Assembly: GCA_013399855.1 (NCBI GenBank)
Contig: VXAY01002045.1
Location: forward strand, 124,001 to 188,000
Direction of reading: 5' to 3'
DNA from: Oxyruncus cristatus
Lineage: Eukaryota > Chordata > Aves > Passeriformes > Cotingidae
DNA length: 64,000 bases
The notes beneath the pieces are model-generated. The model did not search any database, was not told where the DNA came from, and saw nothing but the letters and a program-made list of their open reading frames with translations. Position 1 is the stretch's first letter; each line of letters begins with the position of its first letter. Below are positions 39,001 through 51,790 of this stretch, piece after piece. The translations under genes were made by a program, and so were the position numbers.

Positions 39001-40889
39001 TGAGCATCATTAGTATTTTCCCCTAAAATCTGATGGCTTTTATTCCAAACTCATAATGGACCAAGAATTCTTGCTCCTGACAGTGCTGTAGGAGAGGATT
39101 AATCTCAGCTTTATCCATTTGTCTAGCCTGTCAGTGAGCACTCCTTTTAATGATACTGAAGAGAAACAGGTATTTTCAAAGGGAGACTCATCTCAGACAG
39201 GTGTCTAGGACATCATGTTTGTAGATATAAAACTTCACTACTGGGCCAAGAAAACGTCATATCCTAGCTAATCACTGCTGCACAATTATAACAGATTTTT
39301 TTTGGATGTGTCACTTAATCAGGGTTTAAGACATAAATGGTATTTGAGTATGGAAGTAACCTCATTCACAGACTTTTTAAATTTCTGTTTTTATCTTACC
39401 TCAAGAAGTGGGTGCATTTCCTAATGTCCAGCTAATTACTTCCATCAGCTTCTCTTTCACCCTTATTAAATATTGATTTGTTTACAGAAGTTTTCACACC
39501 ACCTCTTAATCAGAACTACTTTGTAACCAAACTCACTTTTATCAATGAGCAAAACACCATTTTTCTTTAGCCATCCAAATAATCTTTTCATATTATTATT
39601 TTTTCTTCTTTGAAAAGCAGCCACTTACCAAGTACCCAAAATATGCAAGCTCCTGGTTGCATGGACTTACCTCCTGCTTGCACAAAATGTGTCTAACTGG
39701 GGCACAATCTTCTGTACCCAGGAAAACAAACCTCAGTATCTGTCCAGTGGTTTCTCTACCCTTGAAACAACTCTGCTATTGACCTTCTCCATAGAACAAA
39801 TAAAAATCTGACCTTCTACTATGGAAGAACTATTTTTAACTATTAAAAATGTACTGTAAAATTTTATAATGTGTTGTAATTTTCAGGACTACCAAGGCTG
39901 TTTTATTACTAGCAGCCTAAGTTCTTGAGCATCTTGACTGGAATGGTGAGGCATGACAGAGTACAGCTGAGTAATCAAATCCTTAGCGTATCCATTAGCA
40001 TTTTCTTCTTGCTGAAGAAAATCCATTTGCAAAAATACATTTGAAAAGATAGGAATTTTTAATGTGAGAGTATCTAATATTTTTTCCTTCCTTATGGAAA
40101 AAGTAGGTATTATTTTGTATGCAAGTAAACATTCTTCCTGATAGAGAAGCTCTTTAACCACTGAATCTCTTTTCCCTTCCAATGATATTATTTATTCCTA
40201 ACCCAACTTTCAATTTAATGAAGAAAACAAAAGCTGCATTTCTTCCTGGTAAATTTAAAATAAATGAGAAATGTTCAGATAAAAACAATCTTCACAGAAT
40301 TATAGATCATATTTTCTTCTGCCATTGCAAAATGTGTTGAGAAATACAGTCTAAAATAAGTCAGGTACAACCAGTCTGTGTGCCTATTTTAAAACAAGAT
40401 TATTGGGTATTTTTTCCCCTCTTTGTTGAGTTATACTTTCTACACAAAACTGTAGCTTGTGAAGGCTAAGATTAAATTTCTTGCTAGAGCTATTTCAGGG
40501 CGAAACTATAGAAAAAGGAAGAAAGATATAGCTGAACCACACTTTGCAGGTTTTTTTTTTTTCCCAGTAATTTCCATCTTATCTTTAGAGAACTTTGTTG
40601 CTGGAAGACAAGAACATGAGAGAAACTCTATGGCTGTGGGCTGACCCCTCCAAACTGTTGACCAAAGTGAAAAGACAAACCCTGGTGCAACCAGTGAGGA
40701 CCAAGAAGATGTCTGAAAGCTTTTTGTTAGAATGAGGGACTGGAGAGTGTCCTTGGTGGTGTAGCCTAGGGGGAATAGGGACTTCTTCGAAGTGCTTCCC
40801 CAGTAGCCACAACCTTCACTTTTTGTACCAGCTGGGCTTAAATAAATACAGTCTGTTCCAGGCTTGACCACTGCTGATTTGGAACTGGT
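36098..40889. other. Unique non-coding DNA, no gene recognised
   Basis: No gene or known repeat. It contains the 22-bp palindrome at 36449-36470 and a donor-like CAG|GTAAGTAA at about 37107-37114. The 131-codon minus frame (37690-38085) and the 140-codon minus frame (40506-40928) have no motifs, and the latter runs into the next CR1. Confidence 0.6.
36449..36470. promoter_or_regulatory. Perfect 22-bp palindrome, Maf-site-like core
   Basis: The 22 bases are their own reverse complement with no spacer. The centre is TGCTGAGCTCAGCA: two perfect TGCTGA half-sites arranged as in the 14-bp Maf recognition element (TGCTGACGTCAGCA), but with GC instead of CG in the middle. Large and small Maf proteins read the flanking TGC/GCA strongly, so binding is conceivable. 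Function is inference only. A perfect palindrome of this length is expected about once in several megabases of random sequence. Confidence 0.4.
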
Positions 40890-41357
40890 AAGAGGATGTA
40901 GGAAGGCTACAGCAAGACTAGAGAACAAATCTTACCAGGAGCAGCTGAGGGAGAGCACAGCCTGGAGAAAAGAAGGCTCAAGGGGAGCCCTTATCTACAA
41001 CTACCTGAAAGGAGGTTGTAGCAAGGTGGGGGTTGGTCTTTCCTTGCTACTCACCAGTGTCACAAACAGCAAGTGATAGTACAAGAGGAAACGGCCTCAG
41101 GTTGCACCAGAGGAGGTTTAGAGTGGATATTAGGAAAAATTCTCAACTGTAAAGGTTGTTAAGCATTGGAGGAAGCCGCCAGGGAAGTAGTGGAGTATTT
41201 CCCTGGGATATATAATAATAAATCCCTGGAAGTATTTAAAGATGTGGCACTTAGGGACGTGGTTTAGTGGTGGACTTGGCATTGCTGGGTTAATGTTCTG
41301 ATTCGATGATCTTAGAGGCCTTTTTCAACCTAAACAATTCTGTGATTCCATGATTTT
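40890..41357 (+). mobile_element. CR1 LINE, C-terminal RT region and 3' end
   Basis: A 5'-truncated CR1 copy in plus orientation. It begins in the segment equivalent to 'R-R-A-T-..-L-x-x-K-x-Y-x-E-x-L' ('ctagagaacaaatcttacc' near 40918) and carries the conserved 'ctacctgaaaggaggttgta' at about 41001 (Y-L-K-G-G-C). It ends with 'gatgatcttagaggcc' and 'attctgtgattccatgat' near 41338-41357. The frame is broken: it is open only to 41076 in one frame, and an extra stretch appears after 'ggttggtct' near 41040, compared with other CR1 copies. The copy is inactive. Another CR1 in the same orientation lies 3.8 kb downstream. Confidence 0.92.
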
Positions 41358-44300
41358 ACGAAAATAAAAGGGAACTGAGAGCCCAGGACTCTCATTACAA
41401 AACCACCTTGCCAGACACTAAAAAGCTGTTTTACATAGTTGGCTGGATTAATTGTTTTAATTCAATTTTCCAGCTCCAACTGCAAATAGCTTCAGGACAT
41501 TGTTGGTGGAAAACTTCTCAACCTTGCCAGACTACCCTGGGACATTGTGCTGGGCAGCCACACAAAGAAAATGGGACTATAGTTGGGGTTTGATAATACA
41601 TCATGCATTGGCTGCTGCATAAGATATTGCCAAGGAAAGACCATGGCTCCTTCACATCTCCATGGTAGAGGAGATGCTGCTGATCACCAGAAGTGTGATG
41701 GGGAAGCACAGGCTCAGGGCCCCAGCACAACAACAGCCCTGCACTATAAGCTGAGTTCACTAGTCCCATGACACAGGATTTTATTGAAATAGCCCATTTA
41801 GATGATAATAGCACTAAGAAGTGGGGGGAGTAACATCTTCTAGCAGCAAAACCAGAGAGCAGCTTCCCTGGGTCCTGTTGCAGCAGCTGCAGACCACATG
41901 TTGGAGCGACCTTCTGTGAGGCCACAGGCTGCAGACCCCAGGCAAGGCTCCACCAGCATCTCCAAGAAGGGATCATCCATGAGGATCTGGGTGCAGCTTT
42001 CTGCAAAAATCCATCTTCTCAGACTAGCTCTCTGTCATTCAAAAGCCCATGTGTGTGCAACAACATCCTCTCACTAATTGTCAGATTGTACCACACAAGA
42101 CCACAGATGAATCAGTCCTGACATCAGAGGATCACAGACAGCACAGATCTCCTAAATAAAGCTGGTGCACTGTGTGCTTTCACTTGCTCAAGTAAGCTAA
42201 GCATCTCTTCTCCTAAGGCAAGAAGAGATTCATGACCATGAAATCTGTGGTGTTGCTGATATTCCTGTCTGTTTACATATGCAACTGTGTCAAATAGCCA
42301 AAACTGCTCAGATCTTTTTCTTCTGTAGTGCAAACGTGTGGTTTTGTAGTTTGTGCACATCATTGTAGAACTGCAGGTTAAACACCTGAAGTGAACTCAA
42401 TCTGAGGAGCTGTGAAACTGTGCTGCAGAAACATCTCTGCTAGAGGAGACACCTCACCGCGCTCTGCAAGCTCACACCTCTGCTGGTATGAGTGTCCAGG
42501 AATCACACTGCATCTCACCAAAGTACCTAGCCACCTCCCCCCAGCTGGCACATGCCTCTACATCTCTGAACTAAGATCAGTTTTGACCTGAGTATATGCT
42601 CCATCCCTTTCTATAAACCCCCATTCACTTTAGCAGCTTTCAGGCAGGACACATATTCTCTCCAGCTTTTTAAGACCTGACTGATATTCACGAAAAGTTT
42701 TGCTCACCTGAGAAGCAGCAAGGGAAGGGATATGGAAGAGGAAAATTAATTTCAGTACAGAGACTTTCTGCATGACTTCAAGACAAAAAACAGCCAGGGA
42801 GACTTTAAAAGAGACACAACTAAAGCAATGGTCTTGAAATAGAAGCAGAAATGAAGGCAAAAAGTTAGCATGAATTGAGGAAGTTGCTTAGTCTGGGAAT
42901 TAGCAACTGTGGCTGAATCTCCACACTGAGAGAAATTTTGCTGGAGAAATTGAGACTGAAATAAGTACTGTAACTTAATTTCAGTGCTCCAGAAAGCCAG
43001 TGGCATAGTTAGGACTAAATCTCCTGAGTCCCATTACACTGCCTCCCATATACTGCCTGCTCTGTTTGAAAGGTAAACCCTACATCCTCATACTCCGACC
43101 CAAAAGAGAGGGATAATGCTGCCCTCAATGAGAACAGGGAATATCTTATCATTAACTTCAGTAGGAACCCAGCTCCATCCCTAACACCTGCCTTGATGGC
43201 AATAGATCCCCCCACTTGAGCAGCACGTAATTCCAGTTTTTTGTGCCTGAGTTAAACATGTCATCGGAAGAGGATCCTCAAAATCAACCAGGTGCAAGAA
43301 CTGGTGTCTGCTGCCTCCCTCAAGCTGTTAACATATCCACTATAAGGAATGTTTAAAAGCAAGGAGGTCTTCCCTCTCCAGGAAAGAAGTAATATGACTG
43401 GGGTGCCTTGCTGAAGGCCCAAAAATGCACCCAAGTTTGTACCACGATGACAATCTAATGTCTTCTGAAGTCCTGCAAAAAAATGGATCTTTCAAAGGGA
43501 TCTGAAAATTAGCCCCTTTTCACCCATTCTTTGGGAGGAACATTGCTGCTGAAAACAACCTTTAGCAATACTACTTTAAACTAAAGTGATCAAGCAAATG
43601 AAAATTACAATGAAAAAATGATCATCATTTAATGCTCTCTTTTACATACTTGTGGGTTTTTTTGAGTAAAATTTTATGTGATGGGTTTAAAACTAGATCT
43701 AGAGTGTGTCTGTCATGCATCAGACAGGCTAACTATAAGATACCAAGACACTTGAAAGTCAGAAATGTAGGTGATGCTGATAACATCTTTGGGTAGTGCA
43801 ATAATAGCATTCAGTCAATCAAGGTCTTTCATTTTTGGAACTGCCCCATATGAGCGTGACATTCATTAGTTCAAACCTGTATCGTGCTACAGCAGTTTGA
43901 AAAAAAAAAAAAGTCACTAGGAAGAGTATTAAAAATTTCATGAAGGAGTTTTTCCCTCTGGCACTTCTTTCAAGGTCAGAAAGCCTCACTCTTGTTTTTT
44001 CTGCTGACATGAAAACATTCAGAGATGATGTGATGTGAAAACCCACACCTCATCCTGATCTCTAATTCTGAAAAACCTTCATTTTCACGCAGTTTTTTCA
44101 AATTTGACTTACTTTGATCCCCACGAAATTGAGAAAAATATCTGCCTTGTTCCCTTGACATATCTGCTGTAGGATGCCCACATAGAAAACTGCTCAGAGA
44201 CCAGCAGAGCCTCATGAATAAAAACTGCTCAAAATCCTCCTTCATCCAAACCAGAAGGAAGCATTTATGACAGCTGAAAGGCATGATGAGGGTTGCATCT

Positions 44301-45119
44301 CTCAGCTCTTCTCTTTGCTTGCAGCAAAGCAAAGTTTGCTTGGTTTGCAGGGAGGGATCCTGTCGCCCCAGAGGCTCCAACACGGGACAAAATCCCAGAG
44401 AACATGCACTGCCTGGAATAGGTGCTCCACTCTCCACCCCAAATCCCCAGTCCCTGCTTTCACCGTCACCCAGCCCTTGGAGTTCTCAAACCAGCATTTC
44501 ATAGCATTTGATCCCAAAGATCATTACCAACATTAAGAGGAGAAACATTTGTACACTTAAAGCCAGATCTTGGGCTGATAAGAACTATGAGCAAAATTGG
44601 TGGCACCCCCAGCAGGCCAGGCAGAGTTCCAGTCATAGCTGTGCAGTGGGTCTGCCATGCTGTTGGAGCCAAGGGAGCTGTCCTGCCCTAGGATCAGGTT
44701 GCTTCTAACAGTTCAGTAGAGCAAGATGCTGCTGCTAGTTTTTGGGCAGCAGCAACATCTTTTGAGCTACAGTGGGAACATCTGAAAGGCAAAAGGACCA
44801 AAGGATCTACACTGGCTCAGTGCTCACCACCAGTTTTATTTCCTTCCTCACAACACCCAGGCAAGATGCTGAAGTAAACATCTCAGCTTTCCAAGTAATG
44901 CTTCCCTGTCAAGTACATAGTTCAGTGATGCAAAGTCTTCTTGGGATAAGGTGCCATAGCACTGAGATTGCTGTCATTGACACCATCAGCCTAATCTCCA
45001 GTGGCAGTCTATCACATGCTCTGACCCACTGTGTTCTCATATCCCAGTAGACTCTAGAAGTACTGGGTGCACTCTCTGCCAAACAGAAGAAACTGGTGCT
45101 CCAGGGAACTTTTGACAGA
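41358..45119. other. Unique non-coding DNA between two CR1 copies
   Basis: No gene is recognised. The 162-codon minus frame (41518-42006) and the 153-codon minus frame (43976-44437) lack motifs, and both are overlapped by shorter frames on the other strand. A run of 12 A lies near 43900. The sequence is otherwise unremarkable. Confidence 0.6.
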
Positions 45120-45702
45120 GAACACACAAGAGGAAAATAACATTACATGCCAGCAGTGTGCTCAGGTGGCCAAGAAGGCCAATGGCATCCTGGCCTGGAT
45201 CAGGAACAGTGTGGCCAGCAGGACCAGGGAAGTGATTCTGCCCCTGTGCTCAGCACTGATGAGGCCACACCTGGAGTGCTGTGTCCAGTTCTGGGCCCCT
45301 CAGTTCAGGAAGGATATTGAGGCGCTGGAGCAGGTGCAGAGAAGAGCAACCAGGCTGGTGAAGGGACTTGAGCACAAGCCCTATGAGGAGAGGCTGAAGG
45401 AGCTGGGGTTGTTTAGCCTGGAGAAGAGAAGCTTCAGGGGAGACCTCATCGCTCTCTACAACTACCTGAGAGGAGGTTGTAGCCAGGTGGGGGTTGGTCT
45501 CTTCTCTCAGGCAACCAGCAGTAAGACAGGAGGGCCTGGTCTTAAGCTGTGCCAGGGGAGGTTTAGGTTAGATATCAGAAAGAAATTCTTTACAGAGAGA
45601 GTAATCAGCCATTGGAATGGACTGCCCAGGGAAGTGGTGGATTCTCCATCCCTGGAGGTTTTCAAGATGAGGCTGGACGTGGCACTTAGTGCCATAGTCT
45701 AG
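45067..45702 (+). pseudogene. CR1 ORF2 C-terminal fragment (open frame)
   Basis: The open frame is 211 codons. From about residue 29 it matches the C-terminal part of the CR1 polymerase protein: [14 protein letters not shown] (residues 29-42), [15 protein letters not shown] (66-80), [14 protein letters not shown] (90-103), [20 protein letters not shown] (115-134) and [10 protein letters not shown] (182-191), ending near the usual CR1 stop. This region follows the catalytic reverse-transcriptase core, so no FADD active-site motif or endonuclease is present. The first 28 residues are probably flanking sequence, so the ATG at 45067 is not a real start. No function is expected, but the lack of stops marks a young copy. 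Confidence 0.9.
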
Positions 45703-45785
45703 TAACCACAGTGGGGTTGGATCAAGGGTTGGACTTGATGATCTCAGAGGTCCTTTCCAACCCGTCTGATTCTATGATTCTATGA
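45120..45785 (+). mobile_element. CR1 LINE, best-preserved copy
   Basis: A 5'-truncated CR1 with an intact C-terminal reading frame and a complete 3' end. After the stop at 45700-45702 come 'ggttggacttgatgatctca' (about 45727), 'gaggtcctttccaaccc' and two copies of the terminal 8-mer ATTCTATG (ending near 45785). The preserved frame and clean tail indicate that it is the youngest CR1 insertion in the window. Its exact 5' border is uncertain (45095-45150). It cannot move by itself, because most of the reverse transcriptase, the endonuclease and ORF1 are missing. Confidence 0.95.
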
Positions 45786-48700
45786 CTGTCCTGTCCATAG
45801 CCAGCCTGGCTTCTGAGCACGGCACCCAGCAACAAGTTATGATTAGGAGTTAATGTTATCTGTTCACACACCTTGCAGAATAGCAGCCTTACAAAACCCA
45901 AAGTAATTGATTTCTTCATACTTTCATGATCTTACTGGTAAGATATATGAGTGCTAATATCCTCTACTAGACCAACATAACCTTGGGCATTAGGTGACTA
46001 CATAGCTGAAGGTAAATGGGAACTTTCATTACCTGAAAGGATGGAGACTAATGTTTGTTTCAAAGTTCTGAAATGACAAAAGCAGAATTTTGGCACTAAA
46101 ATTATGTATTTTTTACCAGACTTTCATGCAGATGGTAATCTTCATAGAGCTGTGTTACAGACCCTCACAGAACAAAAAGCATTTTAAATCTGTACAGGAG
46201 GACTTAGAAGCAACAAAGACTTTGTAAAAGGAAAAGAAAACATGAAAAAAAGGACATTTTTCTTCACCTTTGACCAGAACACCTAGGATCCCAAAAGTCA
46301 TTTTCAAGTAATTTCATGAAAACATTTATTGTCTTCAGTAAAATATTTGCAGACAGTGCAACCTGGAATGGCTAATAGGCACTTGCCCATGATCTGCATC
46401 TAAGGATTTGCCTATTATTAGTTAATGAGCAGACAGCAATTCAGAGTCCTAAATTTAGCACCAACACGAGCCAGCCTGGAAACAAAAAGAAGCAAGGAGA
46501 AACAGGCCAGGGCTGAATAAAATAATAAAAAAGGAGGTTCTGCTGTCTTTCTATCAGTTGTAGAAACCATCCCACCCACCACATCTCTGACCCAATTTAG
46601 TCTCCAGATGTGGTCACACCATAGATTTAGTCACACCGTGGTACAGCATAAAAACAGACACGGCAGAGACCTCAGAAATCAGCTAGTCTGTATCCTTCTC
46701 CTCAAAGCAGGCTCAGGTTTCCTCTAACAGGTTCTGATCCATCTCCAAAGCTGTGCAAAAGCAATGCTCTTAGTACAGGTTCCCAAGGGCTGGGGCTACA
46801 TCTTTGAGTATCTCTTCGTCTGCTAAATTAGGACATCCTCCAAGGGCAAAAGACTTCATTGGCTTTTGCTGCAAAGACCCTACAACATGGTCCAAATGAG
46901 ATGCACACGACCACTGTGAAGAAACGGTGGGTTTGTGGCTCAAAACCAATTGGAGACTTAGTGTTGCAAGGACTACACACCCCGTAGGGAGCAAGTACCC
47001 AGCAGTGTCAGTCACGGTCAAGCCCCTACAAATACACAAGAGAGGTCTTAAACACTGAACATAACAACACAGCTTTGGCTTCTCAGAGAGTCTGGCAAAC
47101 ATCCACCCATCTTTGGCTTCACAGCTCCCCATCAAATATGGGCAGGCCCTTAACTGGGTGTCCAGAGCAAGTGCCCCTTTAGCAAACAAAAGCTGAGCAT
47201 GGCACTGTGACATTGCCGTTTTTCACTTAGCAGGCAGGTAATTATTTTCCTGTTTAATTGTATCTGATGAGTGACACACACAGGCCCCATGCTGTTTAAA
47301 ATGTGACATATTTTATTTATCATAGTGGTTTCTACAGTTCTACAAATGGATGACACACAATCCATTATCATTTTGGAAGCATTATTATTCACACAAACAT
47401 GTCCCAGAACCTTAGACTTTTTTTTAATTCCTTTTTTTTTTCCACATTCCTTTTAAATTCAGAATGCAAATTCCCTATCTTGCCAATGAGATTTCCTCCT
47501 CCTCACCAACCCAAAATAAATTAGAGAACAAGCTGCTATCTCTAAAAGCTTTATAAATAAAACATACAGCACACACACACAAAGGCTACAATTTTAGAGT
47601 ACTTTTGTAGCCTGGACGGATTTAGAGATGTCATTGCAAATGCACAGATGCTGCCAGTCACGGGAGCTTAACAAGCACTATGTGGTTTGACATCCCATCA
47701 GACTGTAGCCCTTTGTGGCAGCTGAGGCTTCCCAGGGCAGAAAGAAGCATGGCAATTGCTTCTATCAGGGAGAGAAAATAATGGCAACCACACCGGCAGA
47801 TTCATTGAGGGACAGAATTGAAATTACTCTTTCTTGGCTCAACAAAATAAAAATTATGACAGTTCAAAAGAATGTTAAAAGTTTTCTGGAAGTGGCTAAA
47901 TCACACTATTCCAAGCTATAAGGGGAAACATTTGCTTTTTTCTTTACCTCAAGACGGAAATATTTTTCCTTAAAAAATAATTTGAGTTTCGATTTTTCTT
48001 CTCCAACCGAAACATACAAAATATGAAGAGAGGACAAGACAAGAAAGTAGTTCCAGAGCTAAGAAAGCCTGTTTTTTCTACAAAATTGTGCTGATTTTAA
48101 CTCAATTAACACAAAGCTGTTCAGGCATGGCCCATCTGTTGGAGATGCCCGTAGGGGACGGCTGCCAGAGGTGGCCTGGCAGAGGGACAGGCTGTGGTAA
48201 AGTTTCCTTCCTGCAGCATCTAATGCAGCCTAAACACCAACTCAAAGCTCTCCGTGGCTTCCAGCCCTCCTCATGCCCAGAGACAAAAATGGCAGAAAAG
48301 ATGAAAAAATTAAAAAAGAGGGGGAAAAGAGGAAACTTGAGCAGGAGAAAAATACTACATTCCAAACTGAATAGCTTGAACATTTTTATGTTAACCCATG
48401 TTTTGAAAAATTATATTCCATCTATCAAAGCAGTCATAAATCCTTCTATATTACCAGCACCCTCTGCAGGTGGGGAGGCCAGCTCACTCCCTGCCTGCCC
48501 AGGGACCACAGGGACCGGCCAGAGGATTCTCTATCTGATCCTCTGTCCGATCCCAGCACAGAGCAGGCAGAGAAGTATATGGTTCCTCTGACCAACCATG
48601 AGCATCTCTGGGAAGGGAGGTGGCCCTGCACCAAGCCCGGGGTGAAGGGTCTGGGGCAGGGGCGTGCCAAAAACCTCTGCGCATCTAGCTCACTAAACAA

Positions 48701-51206
48701 GCTCCAAATAATCACCTTGCTTTCTTTAGGGCTTAAAAGGTTCCCAAGGGATCAAACAGGTGGATTCAACACCCAACATGGGTTCTGCAGACAAGTGCTT
48801 GTCACAAGCGCTGTTCTCCTGAGCCAGGTCACAGGTGTGGTTAGCTTCAAGTGCCACAGCGGCCACTAAAAAGCTGACACAAAAAGAGTCTTGCTGGAAG
48901 TTTCAAAAAGTCTGATTTTTGAGGTCTGGTTCATTGGCTCTGCAGCTACACAAAGCTCTCTGTTAGACTTCCACCTGAGCAGATAAAACAGCCTAATGCA
49001 TTAACCTGACCCTCAGCAGCAAGGATACACAAAAGCCCTGCATGACTCTGCCCCCTCATCATCCTGTGATGTCTGAGCCCCACAGCAGCTTGCCGAGGTG
49101 GGACAGCCTGGGAGGCTATTTGGGAAGACCCAGCCCTGACTAATCCTCTGCAGAGGGAAGAATCTGCTGTCACTGGCATTTCTATGAAATAGGATAAACA
49201 CAAACTGTATCATCTTTGTCTGCCCTGTAACAAGGAATCTCAGCACCCACGTGGGAGTCTGAGTTTTTGGAAAACACTAAGCTCCTGGCCTCAGTAAACA
49301 GAGCTAACAAACAACTTCTTCACTCCCATTAGACTCACTAACCTCCATCTTCACTGCATTTCCCCTGCTCTTGGATTGGGAAGAAGAGTAAAGAACACCA
49401 AGCTGACCTTAGGCACTCTCACACAGTATCTCCACCCCATTCTCCCAGCCTGTTTCACTCAGCTCCTTTGCAAACCAGACAGCCCCATCTTCCCTTCACA
49501 AAAACCCTGTGGTGTCAGCCACAGGGGCTGATCCCACCCTATGTCTGCTGTGCATTTTGTTAATGGGGGCCTGAATCCACCCCAGCTGACTCCAGGCACC
49601 TGCCTGGGGCACCTGCACTAAGAGCATGACCCTCATTAATGGGCAGCCTCCTGCTTGTAATCCCACCATGCCGAGACAGCCCGTGTACGGGCTCACCCTG
49701 CACCTCCAGCTCTGGTGCGTGAGCCGGGCCCATGCCCGAGCTCCCACAGCAGTGTGGCAGTGCCACCGAGCCCTCCTCCCCACACAATCCCGAGCACCCA
49801 GCCAGGGCAGCCGTGAGGAGGTGGAAGGTTCAGGCCAACGGGGCAGCAGCAAGATGAGGTTCCCATATGGCACAGAGCACTCGTGCTGTTGCTAACAAGT
49901 GGTTTAAGAGGCTGCCTCTTCCAAGTCACTTTTTCCTATCTGTTATTTACTGCTGTTCAGTAACCAGGACACAGCTGGGGCTCACATCACACAGGCAAGG
50001 CTGTCACGACATGCAGACAAGCTACAGCACTACAGCTTAAAGACAGAGTCCAAGGGAAGGTGGCAACAGGCAAGGGACAAAGGATAAAATCAAGCTGCCA
50101 TCTTAAATGTGATTTCAGCAATTCAAAGGAGTCATTTTAGTCAATCCACTAGTTAATGAGTCAGCAGCACTGGCACAAGGTCAAATCACAAATGTGTAAG
50201 AGCATTTTTCCAGTGCAATCACTTATTTTTCCATTTCCAGCCCTCCATTTCAACCTGAAGAGCAGCACTAAAAAGGAGAGAGAAATCAGCTTTCCATCGA
50301 AAAAATACTTGTGAGAAATCACAAGTACCAAGCATGTCTCCTCTCCACATTTTTCTCTTTTCAAACCAGCCCAGTTCCTTAATCTGTTACAGCTGTCATT
50401 CCTTCAATGGTGAGAAATGCTTTTCTGAATGTTACAGAAACACTGAAGAGCAACTGGAGATCAATTAAACAGACTTATCCCTAAGCAGCAACACATTGAA
50501 ATGTAGGAAAAGCATGTGATAGCCAGCAGTGGGTCAGTGCAATGCACCAGCTTCATTAAAATCTACCCATAAAAATAAATCCTGCTAAAGTACAGCTAAT
50601 GTTTCATCTTATTTGCATGTGATCTTCATATAGCTGGTGGTAACAAGATGACTAGATAAAAGCATTAGAAAAACATGGTATTACTTACATAAACTCCTTG
50701 GTTCTGAGTTCTAAAGCATATAGAAATATCTAGACCAAGAGTTCATGAGAATTCAAAGTAAGTAGAAGCTTGTTGGCTCCTTTCCCTCCCTTCTTCCCAA
50801 AGGGCAGGAGACATTACTCTGGGATCAGTCCCTCTGGTCCTCTGACAATAAAGGGCTATATTTCACTTCAAAATCATCTTTACCTCTTTCTCTCCCTACA
50901 AACATGGTTTATTAAAAGAAATACCAGAGGAAGACTGACATGGACATAAGACAGGAAGAAAACATGGAGGAGCCCAGATATCATTCTCGGCTCTGACAGG
51001 TCTGTGGGAACATCTCGAGGTAAGACTCTGAAATAGACAAAGCAGCAGATGGTGATGGCAGCAGATGAGAGACTTCCCCTCATCACTGCCCTCTCCACAT
51101 TTGGAGGAGGCATTTAGTGAGCATCCATCCCAGGCATCCTGTATGTTGTTCCTACATGTCCTCCCAGCTGTTTCCATCAAACCTGAATCCCTCAAGTATT
51201 TAGGTA
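45786..51206. other. Unique non-coding DNA, no gene recognised
   Basis: No gene is recognised. A possible very old CR1 tail (minus) lies at about 46670-46740 but is too weak to call. A purine-rich tract runs 48288-48350. The block 49500-49880 is GC-richer with several CpG and is open in many frames on both strands (125 and 89 codons); it does not reach the density I would call a CpG island by eye. The 167-codon plus frame at 48088-48591 and the 147-codon minus frame at 46770-47213 have no motifs. A short (CA)n run lies near 47570. Confidence 0.55.
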
Positions 51207-51790
51207 TATCATGGTTTAACTCCAGCCAGCAGCTCAGCCCCACACTGCCATTCGCTCACTCCCACACCACTGGGATGGGGGAGAGAATTGTAAGCATGAA
51301 AGTGAGAAAATTTCTGGGTTGAAATACAGACAATTTAACAGCAAAAGCCGCGTGCACAAGCAAAGCAAATCAAGGAACTCATTTGCCACTTCCCAAGGGC
51401 AGGTAGGTGTTCAGCAATCCACAGGAAAGCAGGGGCCCATCACACATAATGCTGACTTGGGAAGACAAACACCATCACTCCAAACATCCCCCCTTTCCTC
51501 CATTTTTCTCCGAGCTCTATGTGCTAAGCATGATGCCATATGGGCTGGGATATCCCTTGGGTCAGTTGGGGTCAGCTGTCCTGCCTGTGTCCCCTCCCAG
51601 TTCCTTGTGCACCCCCAGCCTCCTGGCTGGTGGGGCAGGATGAAGAACAGAAAAGGCCTTGGCTCTGTGTGAGCATTGCTCAGAAGTAATTTAAACATCC
51701 TGGAGTTATCAGGACTGTTTCCACACAAATCCAAACCACAGCCCTACACCAGCTACTATGAAGAAAATTTACTCCAGCCAAAACTAGCAT
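51207..51790 (-). mobile_element. Solo LTR of an avian ERVL endogenous retrovirus
   Basis: This 584-base segment is the same LTR family as 10473-11049 in reverse. On the plus strand it opens 'tatcatggtttaactccagc' (complement of the LTR 3' end), passes 'gccccacactgccattcg', 'gccgcgtgcacaagcaaagc' and 'tgggtcagttggggtcagct' near 51558, and closes with 'ccaaaccacagccctacacc' and 'actccagccaaaactagca' (complement of the 5' end). No internal retroviral genes adjoin it, so it is a solo LTR. The TATA position (about 51512-51530, minus strand) is mutated, as is the polyadenylation signal, so its promoter is probably weaker than that of the other copy. Target-site duplication is not evident. Confidence 0.9.

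Noticed and set aside
41518..42006. 162-codon minus-strand frame as a gene
   Set aside because: No motif, no exon borders, and a length within chance expectation.
43976..44437. 153-codon minus-strand frame as a gene
   Set aside because: No motif, and plus-strand frames are open over the same bases.
46660..46745. Possible very old CR1 tail on minus ('gacctcagaaatcagctagt', 'ctcctcaaagcaggctc')
   Set aside because: The similarity is short and interrupted, and I could not support it without an alignment.
48088..48591. 167-codon plus-strand frame as a gene
   Set aside because: It is overlapped by open minus-strand frames and contains low-complexity lysine-rich sequence from a purine tract. No family motif is seen.
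49505..49526. Perfect 8-bp stem (CCCTGTGG/CCACAGGG) with a 6-base loop
   Set aside because: Several such short hairpins are expected by chance in 64 kb.
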